Notes: a model not told the origin generated them from the letters alone. DNA of 64,000 nucleotides from Mesorhizobium sp. INR15 (GCF_015500075.1 NZ_CP045496.1:4226001-4290000); one strand, 5' to 3'. Counted from the first letter of the stretch, positions 35,603 to 44,948 are shown. Program-made: numbers and translations.

Positions 35603-38074
35603 ATGCCGGCTTTCTCCCAAGGCCTGGAAAAGGCGCTTCACCAGGCGCTGACGCTCGCGAATGAGCGGCACCACGAATACGCAACCCTTGAACATTTGCT
35701 GCTCGCCCTGATCGACGACACCGAGGCCGCCGCCGTCATGCGCGCCTGCAATGTCGATCTCGATGAGCTCAAGCACACGGTCCTGACCTATATCGATACC
35801 GAGCTCGACAATCTCGTCACCGGTTACGATGAGGATTCCAAGCCGACCGCCGGCTTCCAGCGCGTCATCCAGCGCGCGGTCATCCACGTGCAATCGTCGG
35901 GCCGCGAGGAAGTGTCGGGCGCCAATGTGCTCGTCGCCATCTTCGCCGAGCGCGAGAGCCATGCCGCCTATTTCCTGCAGGAACAGCAGATGACCCGTTA
36001 CGACGCGGTCAACTACATCTCGCACGGCATCGCCAAGCGCCCCGGCGCATCGGAGGCACGCTCACCGCGGGGCGCCGACGACGAGCAGGGCAATGGTCCG
36101 AGCGGCTCCGAGCCGCAGGAGGAAGGCGGCAAGAAGAAGCAGCAGCAGGATGCGCTGACCGCTTATTGCGTCAACCTCAACAACAAGGCCAAGGCCGGCA
36201 AGATCGACCCGCTGATCGGCCGCGAGACCGAGATCAACCGCACCATCCAGGTGCTTTGCCGCCGCTCGAAGAACAATCCGCTCTATGTTGGTGATCCCGG
36301 CGTCGGCAAGACGGCGATCGCCGAAGGCCTCGCCAAGCGCATCGTCGAAGGCGACGTTCCCGAAGTGCTGCACGATGCCACCATCTTCGCGCTCGACATG
36401 GGCACGCTTCTGGCCGGTACGCGCTACCGCGGCGATTTCGAGGAGCGGCTGAAGCAGGTCGTCAAGGAGCTCGAGGACTATCCGGGCGCCGTGCTGTTCA
36501 TCGACGAAATTCACACCGTGATCGGGGCAGGGGCTACATCGGGCGGCGCGATGGATGCGTCGAACCTGTTGAAGCCGGCGCTGTCGTCCGGTGCGATCCG
36601 CTGCATCGGCTCGACCACCTACAAGGAGTTCCGACAGTTCTTCGAGAAGGACCGCGCCCTGGTGCGCCGTTTCCAGAAGATCGACGTCAACGAGCCGACC
36701 ATTGAGGACGCCATCGAGATCATGAAGGGCCTGAAGCCCTACTATGAGGAATTCCACAAGGTGAAGTTCACCAACGAGGCGATCAAGGCCTCGGTGGAGC
36801 TGTCGGCACGCTACATCAATGACCGCAAGCTGCCGGACAAGGCGATCGACGTGATCGATGAAACCGGCGCCTCGCAGATGCTCGTGCCGGAAGCCAAGCG
36901 CAAGAAGACGATCGGCATCAAGGAGATCGAGGCGACGATCGCCACCATGGCGCGCATCCCGCCGAAGACCGTGTCCGCCGACGACGAGAAGGTGCTGCAG
37001 GGCCTCGACATCGAGTTGAAGCGTGTCGTCTATGGTCAGGACACCGCGATCAGCGCGCTGACCTCGGCGATCAAGCTGGCGCGTGCCGGCCTGCGCGAAC
37101 CGGAAAAGCCGATCGGCTCCTATCTGTTCTCGGGCCCGACGGGCGTCGGCAAGACCGAAGTGGCAAAGCAGCTCGCTGCCTCGCTCGGTGTCGAGCTGAT
37201 CCGTTTCGACATGTCGGAATACATGGAACGCCACACCGTCTCGCGGCTGATCGGCGCGCCTCCCGGCTATGTCGGCTTCGACCAGGGTGGGCTTTTGACC
37301 GACGGCGTCGACCAGCATCCGCACTGTGTGCTTTTGCTGGATGAAGTCGAGAAAGCGCATCCCGATCTGTTCAACATCCTGTTGCAGGTCATGGATCACG
37401 GCAAACTGACCGACCACAATGGCAAGCAGATCGACTTCCGCAATGTCATCCTGATCATGACCACCAATGCGGGTGCCTCGGATGCACAGCGCGCGGCGAT
37501 CGGTTTCGGTTCGACCAAACGCGAAGGCGACGATGTCGAGGCGATCAACCGGCTGTTCACGCCGGAATTCCGCAACCGCCTCGATGCGATCATCCCGTTC
37601 GGCTCGCTGCCGGTGCCGGTCATCCATCAGGTGGTGCAGAAGTTCGTGATGCAGCTTGAAGCCCAGCTCTCCGAGCGTGGCGTCACCTTCGACCTGTCGC
37701 CCGATGCGATCGCCTGGCTGGCCGACAAGGGCTACGATGAGCGCATGGGCGCAAGGCCGCTTGGCCGTGTCATTCAGGAGCACATCAAGAAGCCTCTGGC
37801 CGACGAAGTGCTGTTCGGAAAGCTCAAGAAGGGCGGCACGGTGCGTGTCACCGTCGAGAAGAAGGAAACCGGCGAGACCGGCCTGAAGCTCGAATCGCTC
37901 GCCGACGAGGCGCCGGTAACGCCGAAGAAGGAAGAGCCGGAAGACGCACCCAAGCCGAGGAAGGCCGTGGCGAAAAAGCCGGCAGCGAAAAAGCTGGTGG
38001 CGCAGAAGCCGGAGCCCAAGGGCAAGGATGGCGGCAAGCGCAGCCTGGTGCCGCAACTGCCAAGAAAGAACTGA
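35603..38074 (+). CDS. clpA: ATP-dependent Clp protease ATP-binding subunit ClpA
   Basis: An 823-residue AAA+ unfoldase that feeds substrates to ClpP. The N-domain (1-145) binds ClpS. D1 has Walker A GDPGVGKT and Walker B LFIDEIHT; D2 has Walker A GPTGVGKT and LLLDEVEKAHPD. The D2 C-terminal ERMGARPLGRVIQEHIKKPLAD block is intact. The last 55 residues or so are a Lys/Ala/Pro-rich tail absent from the 758-residue E. coli protein. GAGGTAAC precedes ATG 35603. It forms an operon with clpS and ends at a terminator. Confidence 0.96.
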   Translation: MPAFSQGLEKALHQALTLANERHHEYATLEHLLLALIDDTEAAAVMRACNVDLDELKHTVLTYIDTELDNLVTGYDEDSKPTAGFQRVIQRAVIHVQSSGREEVSGANVLVAIFAERESHAAYFLQEQQMTRYDAVNYISHGIAKRPGASEARSPRGADDEQGNGPSGSEPQEEGGKKKQQQDALTAYCVNLNNKAKAGKIDPLIGRETEINRTIQVLCRRSKNNPLYVGDPGVGKTAIAEGLAKRIVEGDVPEVLHDATIFALDMGTLLAGTRYRGDFEERLKQVVKELEDYPGAVLFIDEIHTVIGAGATSGGAMDASNLLKPALSSGAIRCIGSTTYKEFRQFFEKDRALVRRFQKIDVNEPTIEDAIEIMKGLKPYYEEFHKVKFTNEAIKASVELSARYINDRKLPDKAIDVIDETGASQMLVPEAKRKKTIGIKEIEATIATMARIPPKTVSADDEKVLQGLDIELKRVVYGQDTAISALTSAIKLARAGLREPEKPIGSYLFSGPTGVGKTEVAKQLAASLGVELIRFDMSEYMERHTVSRLIGAPPGYVGFDQGGLLTDGVDQHPHCVLLLDEVEKAHPDLFNILLQVMDHGKLTDHNGKQIDFRNVILIMTTNAGASDAQRAAIGFGSTKREGDDVEAINRLFTPEFRNRLDAIIPFGSLPVPVIHQVVQKFVMQLEAQLSERGVTFDLSPDAIAWLADKGYDERMGARPLGRVIQEHIKKPLADEVLFGKLKKGGTVRVTVEKKETGETGLKLESLADEAPVTPKKEEPEDAPKPRKAVAKKPAAKKLVAQKPEPKGKDGGKRSLVPQLPRKN

Positions 38075-38090
38075 CTTTGTCGAAGTAAAA

Positions 38091-38114
38091 AAGCCCCGGA
38101 GACGGGGCCTTTTC
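38091..38114 (+). terminator. Terminator after clpA
   Basis: AAGCCCCG (38091-38098) pairs with CGGGGC (38103-38108) around GAGA and is followed by CTTTTCC. It ends 11 bases before the next gene, which therefore probably has its own expression or depends on read-through. Confidence 0.8.
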
Positions 38115-38124
38115 CGTTGATGCA

Positions 38125-38763
38125 ATGAGATCGGGCATGGCTGGACAGATCATCATCCTGAACGGTGCGCCGCCATCGGGGAAGTCGAGCATCGTTGCGG
38201 CCATCCAGGATAGTTTTGGCGCCCCCTGGATGAACCTCGGCATTGACAATTATGCTCGGATGACGCCGCCGCGTTACCGGCCCGGAATGGGTTTGCGGCC
38301 CGGCGGCGAGCGTCCCGATCTCGAAATTTTCATCCCAAGCTTCTATGCGGCACTTTACGAATCGATCGCCGCGCACAGCCGGTTGGGATTGAATGTCGTG
38401 GCCGATGTCGGCCACCACGACAGCTATACGCGGCCTCTAGGTTGTCTTGCCGATTGCGCCAGGCGCGTGGCTGGTCTGCCGGTGCTGTTCGTCGGGGTTC
38501 GCTGCCCAATAGAAGTGATTCTGCAACGGCGCGCCGAAAGCGCTGCGGAAAAGGGCTATGTGATCGGCACTGACGACGATCCGGCACCGCTGCCCGTGCG
38601 CCTTTGGCAAGAGGCGGTCCACAAGCCCGGACTCTACGATCTCGAAGTCGATACGTCTGTTTCAAGTCCGATGCAGTGTGCGGATGCAATTCGTCGTCAA
38701 CTGGAACAAGGCGTCACTCGGCCAAGTGCGTTCGAGCAATTGAGGCTAACAGCCGCCGATTGA
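38125..38763 (+). CDS. Chloramphenicol phosphotransferase-like kinase
   Basis: A 212-residue P-loop kinase. Walker A is GAPPSGKSS (about 14-22). IDNYARM, VVADVGHHDSY and LPVLFVGVRCPIEVILQRR follow, the layout of the CPT (chloramphenicol 3-O-phosphotransferase) family. Only a few members are shown to modify chloramphenicol, and most of those in soil bacteria have unknown substrates. ATG 38137 (MAGQIIILNGAPPS) is an equally good start. It follows the clpA terminator directly. Confidence 0.78.
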   Translation: MRSGMAGQIIILNGAPPSGKSSIVAAIQDSFGAPWMNLGIDNYARMTPPRYRPGMGLRPGGERPDLEIFIPSFYAALYESIAAHSRLGLNVVADVGHHDSYTRPLGCLADCARRVAGLPVLFVGVRCPIEVILQRRAESAAEKGYVIGTDDDPAPLPVRLWQEAVHKPGLYDLEVDTSVSSPMQCADAIRRQLEQGVTRPSAFEQLRLTAAD

Positions 38764-38787
38764 ACTGTTTCCAGTTCGAAAGGTGCG

Positions 38788-39219
38788 TCAGCTTGCCAGC
38801 GCCGCGCGTATCTTGCCCGCGTTTTCAGCCAGGATTTCAGGCTTCTCCATACCGCCACTATGCGGCTTCAGGGCAATGCCCTCGAAGCGCGGGATGACAT
38901 GAACATGCAGATGGTAGACCGTCTGGCCCGACGCCGGTTCATTGAACTGCAGAATCGTCACTCCGTCGGCGCCGAAGGCTTGCTTGACCGCCAGCGCTAC
39001 TTTCTGAACGATCTTGAAAAGCGGTCCTAGCGTCGACGCGTCGGCGTCGAGCAGGTTTCGCGAAGGTGCCTTCGGCAAGACCAGCGTATGGCCCGGTCCC
39101 TGTGGCATGACATCCATGAAAGCGACGACCGCTTCGTCCTCATAGACGCGGTGCGATGGAATTTCGCCGCGCAGGATTTTTGCGAAGATGTTGTCGGTGT
39201 CGTAGGCGGCTTCAACCAT
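38788..39219 (-). CDS. HIT family hydrolase
   Basis: A 143-residue histidine-triad protein of the Hint branch, which hydrolyses AMP-linked phosphoramidates. It begins DNIFAKILRGEIPSHRVYED and carries PQGPGHTLVLPK and the triad HLHVHVIPR. Start ATG 39219 gives the usual length; the upstream extension has no similarity. It is transcribed toward the CPT-like gene, 25 bases away. The physiological substrate is not evident. Confidence 0.93.
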   Translation of the reverse strand: MVEAAYDTDNIFAKILRGEIPSHRVYEDEAVVAFMDVMPQGPGHTLVLPKAPSRNLLDADASTLGPLFKIVQKVALAVKQAFGADGVTILQFNEPASGQTVYHLHVHVIPRFEGIALKPHSGGMEKPEILAENAGKIRAALAS

Positions 39220-39305
39220 GGCGAACGCTCCGGATTTGCCTGGAGTTGAGCATAGGCTGCTCCATTCGCCTCGTGTAGCGAAGCCGCTGAATGCAGGCAA
39301 GACGA

Positions 39306-41003
39306 TCAGGCGAGATCGACTAGGCCGGCTTCGACGAGCGCCCGATGGAAACGCCTCTTCGGCGCCGAGGCGAGGTCAAAGTAAGCGGACGGATCGTTGT
39401 TCAACAGGGCGGCACGGGTTGTGAAAACCGGATCGAGCGGTATTTGGGCAGCCAGCAACGCGAGCGTCGACAAGTAGGTTACATCGAGAACCGGCGGCGC
39501 TGTGAGATCCGAAGGGAGCGAGCAGTTCACCGCCTCGATCGCGTAGAAGGTCTCGTACAGTGCCGAATTCGATGGCGGCAAACCGGTGAGCGGCGCGGTA
39601 AAAGACGGCTGGTGGTCCCCGTAGCGGACGATGATCGCGGGCTGACCGTCCAGCCTTTCGTCGAGACCTTTGCGGAACGCATCATAGGCTTCGACGCTCT
39701 CGGCAAGGCGCACGATGTATTCGCCATATTGGGCATCATCGGTGGCGGCGACAGCTTCACGACGGAGCTCTTCATGCCGTTCGGGCGGGAAGATGCGGCG
39801 GACATGATCGCCGTGGTTCATCAGCGTCATGATGGAGAGAAGGGATGGTTTTCCAAGCGCCACCCGATCGGAAAACAGGCCAAGTGCGTGATCGAAGAGT
39901 TGCTGGTCGTGCTGCTCACGCTCCCAGCGTCCGGTGTCGAAGGGCGGTGGCAGCATTTCAGCGTGGCTGACATGCTCGATCCCGATCGATTTGTAGAAAT
40001 GGCCGCAATTGAAACTTGCCGGCGCGTCGCAACTCACATGCGAAACGAGATATCCGGCGTCAGCCAGGAAGGATGGGAGCGAGTGACGGATTCGCCCCGT
40101 GAGAAGATAGTAGACGAAGCGGCTGTTCATGCCGAATGACAGCGATGAGAGGCCGGTTAGCGCGGAAAACTCGGTCTGCTGCGTGCCACCACCGAAAACG
40201 TCGACATGCAGCGCGCCCGACAGACTGCCCTCAGGCGAAAAGAATGGCTTGAACGCGTCATCGATCGGAAGGCCGAGGCGCCTGGGATCGAACGTCGATT
40301 CATGCAGGATCATGATGATGTGCGGCCGTCGTTCGCCCGCCATTTGTCTTGGCGGCATCGGCGTCAGAAGCGGCAAGGCATCGGTGTCAATGTCGACGAA
40401 TGCGGGTTGGCTTAGCCCGATGCGAAACCATGAAGCCATGAAAACGGAAAGATGTGCACGGTCCTGTGTCAGGAGATGAAAGCGGAACCGCCGCGATCCT
40501 CCACCGGCCACAAAGAGAATGACGTAGAGAAGCGCCGCGGCGCTAGCGATTTCCAGGCGCTCCTGGAGCGAGTCCGCCGGTTCGCGCAGGACGGCTGCAA
40601 GTGCGCCGAGGCTGGCGAGGATCACGACTGTTCCAGAAACGTAGAGGAAGACAAGGCGCTTGTAGTCCTTGAGCAGCCTGCGGAGGCCGCTTGTCGCGAG
40701 GCGGCTAATGTCACCCGCCAGGAGATTGAATCCGAGATAGCGATACTTGAGTTTGGAGGCAGCGCCAATCACGGCTACCAGCACCAGCGTCGTCCACAAT
40801 GCCCCGGTCTTGCCAGGGAACAGCAGATGGATGGCACCGAAGAGAAGAAAGAATGCAGCGAAGCCGAGATGCCAAGTCGCGGGCCGGCGCTCAAGCCAGA
40901 CGACCAACAACAGCGCAGCCGCAATTCCCACCGCGCCGAGCCATTGCCCGGCTTCCCAAGATGCCAAACCCTGCATGCCAACCCCAGGGTGCTGTACACC
41001 CAT
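39306..41003 (-). CDS. Sulfatase-fold membrane enzyme (LTA synthase/phosphotransferase-like)
   Basis: A 565-residue protein with five or so N-terminal membrane segments (about 20-190) and a C-terminal alkaline-phosphatase-superfamily domain. The domain has PHIIMILHESTFDPRR with a metal-binding glutamate, FGGGTQQTEFSALTGLSS with the likely Thr nucleophile, MNHGDHV and IVRYGDHQPSF. This is the layout of lipoteichoic acid synthase and phosphoglycerol or phosphoethanolamine transferases, which decorate envelope glycans or lipids. In rhizobia, cyclic glucan or lipid A modification are plausible roles. ATG 40976 is an alternative start. Confidence 0.82.
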   Translation of the reverse strand: MGVQHPGVGMQGLASWEAGQWLGAVGIAAALLLVVWLERRPATWHLGFAAFFLLFGAIHLLFPGKTGALWTTLVLVAVIGAASKLKYRYLGFNLLAGDISRLATSGLRRLLKDYKRLVFLYVSGTVVILASLGALAAVLREPADSLQERLEIASAAALLYVILFVAGGGSRRFRFHLLTQDRAHLSVFMASWFRIGLSQPAFVDIDTDALPLLTPMPPRQMAGERRPHIIMILHESTFDPRRLGLPIDDAFKPFFSPEGSLSGALHVDVFGGGTQQTEFSALTGLSSLSFGMNSRFVYYLLTGRIRHSLPSFLADAGYLVSHVSCDAPASFNCGHFYKSIGIEHVSHAEMLPPPFDTGRWEREQHDQQLFDHALGLFSDRVALGKPSLLSIMTLMNHGDHVRRIFPPERHEELRREAVAATDDAQYGEYIVRLAESVEAYDAFRKGLDERLDGQPAIIVRYGDHQPSFTAPLTGLPPSNSALYETFYAIEAVNCSLPSDLTAPPVLDVTYLSTLALLAAQIPLDPVFTTRAALLNNDPSAYFDLASAPKRRFHRALVEAGLVDLA

Positions 41004-41070
41004 GCCCGTGTTTGGCTTAGCGGATTCCGGGAAGTCGGTAAACAGCAGCTCTTTTAAGGCTGCGCGGCCT

Positions 41071-42285
41071 CTACTCGGCCAGATCTTTGCGGAACGGCGT
41101 GTGCTCTTCCAGATACTCGCCCATGCGCTCCACCTCGCGCCGCTCCCGCTTGAGATAGTCCGCCACTGCGTTGCGCAGTCCGGGATGGGCGATGTAGTGC
41201 GCTGAGTGCATGGTCACCGGCCGATAGCCACGCGCCAGCTTGTGCTCGCCTTGCGCGCCGGCCTCGACCACTTTCAGCTTGCGCTCGATGGCGAAGTCGA
41301 TCGCCTGATGATAGCAGACCTCGAAATGCAGGAAGGGGTGGTCTTCGATGCAGCCCCAGTTGCGGCCGTAGAGCGCGTCCGAGCCGATGAAATTGATGGC
41401 GCCGGCTATGTAGCGCCCATTGCGCTTGGCCATTACCAGCAGAATGTCCTCGGCCATGCGCTCGCCGATCAGCGAGAAGAATTCGCGGCTGAGGTAGGGC
41501 CGGCCCCATTTGCGGCTGCCGGTGTCGGTGTAGAAGGCAAAGAAGTCGTCCCACACCTTCTCGGTGAGGTCCTTGCCGGTCAACCGATCGATCGAGATGC
41601 CATCAGCAAGCGCCTCACGCCGTTCCTTCTTCATTGCCTTGCGCTTGCGTGAGGCAAGCGTGGCCAGAAAATCATCGTAGGCCGAAAAGCCTTCGTTGAA
41701 GAAGTGGAACTGCTGATCGGTCCGATGCAGGAAGCCTGAGGCTACCAGCGCCTCGACGTCGTCTTCGGGAGCGAAGGTGACGTGGGCGGAAGAGACGCCG
41801 AGCTTTTCGGTCACCGCCTTCAGGCCTGCCGCGAGGGCGGCTTTGACAGCGCCGCTGTCCTCGCCTTTGCTGACCAGCAGGCGAGGGCCGGTGACCGGCG
41901 TGAACGGCACCGCGCATTGCAGTTTCGGGTAGTAGCGTCCGCCGGCGCGCTCGAAAGCATCGGACCAGCCATGGTCAAAGACGTATTCGCCCTGACTGTG
42001 CGACTTGAGATAGCAAGCGACGGCACCAAGCAGCTTGCCTTGAGCGTTCTCCAGCCGCAGATGATGCCCCTGCCAGCCGGTGCGCCGCACGGCGCAACCT
42101 GAATCCTCAAGCGCGCTTAGAAAAGCGAATGAAACAAGAGGGTTGTAGGTGTTTTCCTTGTCATTTCGAGTGGTGCTGGCGAAGCCATTCCATTCTTCGC
42201 TGGTAAAGGCGCCTATACCCGAGGCGACGCGGATCGAGTAATCCGCGTTCGCCGCTTGTCCATCACCGTCATCGCCCTGATCCAT
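41071..42285 (-). CDS. FemAB-like GNAT protein (COG3146, DUF482)
   Basis: A 404-residue cytoplasmic protein of the peptidogalycan-biosynthesis-like family DUF482. Blocks typical of it are NPLVSFAFLSALEDSGC, GAVACYLKSHSQGEYVFDHGW, YYPKLQCAVPFTPVTGPRLL, KRKAMKKERREA and GCIEDHPFLHFEVCYHQAIDFAIE. The fold is a double GNAT as in FemAB peptidyltransferases, but the acceptor in proteobacteria is unknown. It precedes the sulfatase-like gene on the same strand, 67 bases apart, so both could serve the envelope. Confidence 0.85.
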   Translation of the reverse strand: MDQGDDGDGQAANADYSIRVASGIGAFTSEEWNGFASTTRNDKENTYNPLVSFAFLSALEDSGCAVRRTGWQGHHLRLENAQGKLLGAVACYLKSHSQGEYVFDHGWSDAFERAGGRYYPKLQCAVPFTPVTGPRLLVSKGEDSGAVKAALAAGLKAVTEKLGVSSAHVTFAPEDDVEALVASGFLHRTDQQFHFFNEGFSAYDDFLATLASRKRKAMKKERREALADGISIDRLTGKDLTEKVWDDFFAFYTDTGSRKWGRPYLSREFFSLIGERMAEDILLVMAKRNGRYIAGAINFIGSDALYGRNWGCIEDHPFLHFEVCYHQAIDFAIERKLKVVEAGAQGEHKLARGYRPVTMHSAHYIAHPGLRNAVADYLKRERREVERMGEYLEEHTPFRKDLAE

Positions 42286-42342
42286 TAGGCTTATTTAAGC
42301 TCCGCAGGGGCTCGTACAAGTCACGTTTCAGGCAATCCGGAT

Positions 42343-43071
42343 TCAGGCCACTTTGACATGATCGGGGTCGAACCCTTCGAACGTCATCTGGTCGGCGTAT
42401 TTGAAGGTCAGGTCCACCGCCGGCTGGTCGTGCACGGTCCAGGTGATGACCGGCATCTTGAGCTTTTCGCGCACGAAGCTGACGAACCGGTTGGGCAGGT
42501 CGCCAGCGGCATACGAGGTGAAATCGATCTCATGCGCCAGCATGGCGAAATGCGCCTCGATCAGCTGGTTGTCCTTGCCGTAGGCGGTCAATCCCGCGGG
42601 AATACCAGGAGCATCTCTGGGGAAATCGCGGATCAGCCAGTGATCGAACGACATGATCGCTGCCTTGCCTTTGTAGCGCTTGAGCATCTTGCCGACGCGC
42701 GCCACCAGTCCCTCGTCCCGCCCGGGAATGCCCTTCAACTCAATGACCATAGGCACGCGGCCGTCGACCAGATCGAGCGCCTCCTGCAATGTCGGGACAT
42801 GGTCCTTTGTGCCACCAACCTTCAGCGCCGCCATTTCCGCCGCCGTGCGCTGCCAGACGAAGCCATCCTGACCGGTCAGCCTCCGCAGGTCGCCATCATG
42901 GATGATGACGGGAACGCCATCCGATGACAGGTGGACGTCGCATTCGATCGCATAGTTGCGTTCGGCGGCCGCGGCGAAGGCTGAGAGCGTGTTCTCCCAC
43001 CGGGTCTTGTTCATGTCGTGAAAGCCACGATGGGCAACGGGCCGGGCCGTCAACCAGGACAGGTCGGTCAT
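42343..43071 (-). CDS. Glycerophosphodiester phosphodiesterase
   Basis: A 242-residue GDPD that releases glycerol 3-phosphate from glycerophosphodiesters. The catalytic pattern VAHRGFHD...NTLSAF (His about 14), ECDVHLSSDGVPVIIHDGDL and the later VIELKG and VITWTVHD strands are intact. There is no signal peptide, so it is the cytoplasmic UgpQ type. The start 43071 lies five bases after the RidA stop, making a two-gene unit. Its product would feed into GlpD. Confidence 0.92.
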   Translation of the reverse strand: MTDLSWLTARPVAHRGFHDMNKTRWENTLSAFAAAAERNYAIECDVHLSSDGVPVIIHDGDLRRLTGQDGFVWQRTAAEMAALKVGGTKDHVPTLQEALDLVDGRVPMVIELKGIPGRDEGLVARVGKMLKRYKGKAAIMSFDHWLIRDFPRDAPGIPAGLTAYGKDNQLIEAHFAMLAHEIDFTSYAAGDLPNRFVSFVREKLKMPVITWTVHDQPAVDLTFKYADQMTFEGFDPDHVKVA

Positions 43072-43075
43072 GTCT

Positions 43076-43540
43076 TCACTCGACTTCGAAGATGGCTTCG
43101 ATTTCCACCGCGGCATTAAGCGGCAGCGAGGCGGTGCCGACCGCGGAACGGGCATGTTTGCCGCGCTCGCCGATCGCCGCCACGAGGAAGTCGGAGGCGC
43201 CGTTGGCAACCAGGTGTTGCTCGACAAACTCCGGCGTCGAAGCGACGAAAACGGTGATCTTCACCAGCCTGCGGATTGTTTCGAGGTCGCCAAGCGCGGC
43301 CTTGGCCTGCGCCAGAATGTTGATCGCGCAGTATTTCGCGGCTTCCTTGCCGGTTGCCGTGTCGACATCGCGGCCAAGCAAGCCGCTCGCCTGGAGCTTG
43401 CCATCCTTGAGCGGCAGCTGACCGGCGGTGAACAGCAGGTTGCCGGTCCTGCAATAGGGCACATAGTTGGCGGCGGGCGCGGCGGCGACGGGAAGCGTGA
43501 CGCCGAGATCGCTTAGCCGCTTTTCGATTGTTTCACTCAT
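43076..43540 (-). CDS. RidA family protein
   Basis: A 154-residue member of the RidA/YjgF superfamily, whose archetype deaminates reactive enamine/imine intermediates from amino acid metabolism. It has the longer form typical of the YjgH/Rid2-like group (VPYCRTGNLLFTAGQLPLKDG, GKEAAKYCAINILAQAKAALGDLETI, VEIEAIFEVE). The canonical RidA arginine (R105 in E. coli) is not obvious in ARSAVGTASLPLNAAVEIEAI, where S-AVG-AxLP follows the pattern without certainty. It precedes the GDPD gene in an operon. Confidence 0.88.
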   Translation of the reverse strand: MSETIEKRLSDLGVTLPVAAAPAANYVPYCRTGNLLFTAGQLPLKDGKLQASGLLGRDVDTATGKEAAKYCAINILAQAKAALGDLETIRRLVKITVFVASTPEFVEQHLVANGASDFLVAAIGERGKHARSAVGTASLPLNAAVEIEAIFEVE

Positions 43541-43678
43541 GGTATTTCCCTATTGCTTGATGTCGCCGCGCTGGCTGGGCCGAAATTGCTATTTTTGCCT
43601 CGCTTCCGCCACGACTTTTTTTAAGCTGGACCATCTTTCCCTGCGGCCTGCCATCAGCCGCGACGATCGGAGTACCTC

Positions 43679-44506
43679 ATGCGCGCAACGCGCCTTGCAT
43701 TCCAAGCCGTTCTTCTGTCGGCGGTTTTTCCGATGGCTCCTGCTTTCGCCGTGCCGGCGTTGCAGGCTCACCGCGCCGTCTATGATCTTTCACTCGACAA
43801 GGCATCCGACCGTTCGGGCATCACGGGCATCACCGGCCGCATGGTCTATGAGTTCAATGGCTCGGCCTGCGAAGGCTATACGGTGAAATTCCGCTTCGTT
43901 ACGCAGATCATCACCAGCGAGAGCACGAAGCTGACCGACCAGCAGACGACCACATTCGAGGATGCCGAAGGCAAGACCTTCTCGTTCGTGACCAAATCCT
44001 TCGTCGACCAGAATCTCGACAAGGAGGTCAAGGGTATCGCAACGAAGGAAACCAAAGGACTCAAGGTCGATATCGACAAACCCGAGAAGAACAGCGTTGA
44101 ACTGACCCCGACCCAGTTTCCGACCCAGCACCTAGTCGAGCTTATCGGCAAGGCGGAGAAGGGCGAAAACTTCTATCAAACCAATCTGTTCGACGGTTCG
44201 GAGGACGCCAACAAGGTGATGACCACCACGGTGGTCGTCGGCAAGAAGACCGACGCCGACAAGGCCGATCCGGAGGCGCCGGCGCTGGCCAAACTGGCTA
44301 CCGACAAATACTGGCCAGTCGACATCGCCTATTTCGACGACACCGCCAAGAACGGCGAAGAGGTGCCGGAATACCGGATCAGCTTCAAGCTGCATGAGAA
44401 CGGCATTACCCGCGATCTGGTCATGGACTATGGCGACTTCTCGATGACCGGCAAGCTGGTCAACCTGTCGTTGTTCGATCAGACGAAACCCTGCCCGACG
44501 AAGTAA
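43679..44506 (+). CDS. eipB: EipB-type periplasmic protein (DUF1849)
   Basis: A 275-residue exported protein with signal peptide 1-24 (APAFA-V). It belongs to DUF1849, whose Brucella member EipB is a periplasmic beta-spiral protein needed for envelope integrity and virulence. The two family cysteines, C64 (GSACEGY) and C272 (KPCPTK), are present and form a disulfide in EipB. HRAVYDLSL, GRMVYEFNGSACEGY and VMDYGDFSMTG are conserved segments. It is a single gene followed by a terminator. Confidence 0.88.
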   Translation: MRATRLAFQAVLLSAVFPMAPAFAVPALQAHRAVYDLSLDKASDRSGITGITGRMVYEFNGSACEGYTVKFRFVTQIITSESTKLTDQQTTTFEDAEGKTFSFVTKSFVDQNLDKEVKGIATKETKGLKVDIDKPEKNSVELTPTQFPTQHLVELIGKAEKGENFYQTNLFDGSEDANKVMTTTVVVGKKTDADKADPEAPALAKLATDKYWPVDIAYFDDTAKNGEEVPEYRISFKLHENGITRDLVMDYGDFSMTGKLVNLSLFDQTKPCPTK

Positions 44507-44545
44507 GGTCGCCAACCATCCCCCTCACGCACGGCGGTCGAGTTC

Positions 44546-44570
44546 GAAGCCTGAGGCGGCTTCATTTTCT
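44546..44570 (+). terminator. Terminator after eipB
   Basis: GAAGCC (44546-44551) pairs with GGCTTC (44558-44563) around TGAGGC and is followed by ATTTTCT, 40 bases after the eipB stop. The stem is short but G+C-rich. Confidence 0.6.
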
Positions 44571-44669
44571 ATCCGAATCCCTTCTATGATCGCTGCCGGG
44601 CGAATGTTGGTTCACGCGGCCGATCGCGCCTCAACGCGCGAACGGACAGAAGGAAATGCGGCGAGCCTC

Positions 44670-44948
44670 ATGGCGGTCTATGTCGACGCGGCGATCTGGA
44701 AATGGGTTGGTCACCGCTGGTGCCATCTGATGGCCGATGACACTGACCAGCTGCACAGCTTTGCCGCGCAGCTCGGCATCAAGCGCTCGTCCTACCAGGG
44801 GCCGCCCAAGACATCGGCGCCGCACTATGACATAACCGGTTTCGAGCGTGACCGCGCCGTGCGGCTTGGCGCGATCGAATGCAGCCGCGAGGAGATCGTC
44901 GCGATCTTCAGGCGGGTGAGGGTACCCAAGGGGAAAATCCGGTCATGA
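44670..44948 (+). CDS. DUF4031 domain protein
   Basis: A 92-residue protein that begins MAVYVDAAIWKWVGHRWCHLMAD and contains LHSFAAQLGIKRSSYQGPPKTSAPHYDIT. These are the conserved parts of the DUF4031 family, of unknown function, with several His, Asp and Trp residues. ATG 44670 gives the family start; a longer upstream frame is not conserved. Its stop overlaps the LysE-type gene start by four bases (ATGA), so the two are translated together. Confidence 0.82.
   Translation: MAVYVDAAIWKWVGHRWCHLMADDTDQLHSFAAQLGIKRSSYQGPPKTSAPHYDITGFERDRAVRLGAIECSREEIVAIFRRVRVPKGKIRS

Noticed and set aside
36062..38125. A 687-codon open frame on the minus strand opposite clpA
   Set aside because: It is entirely antisense to an unambiguous clpA; high GC leaves long stop-free antisense frames. 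Its translation (Leu/Arg/His/Asp-rich) shows no family motif.
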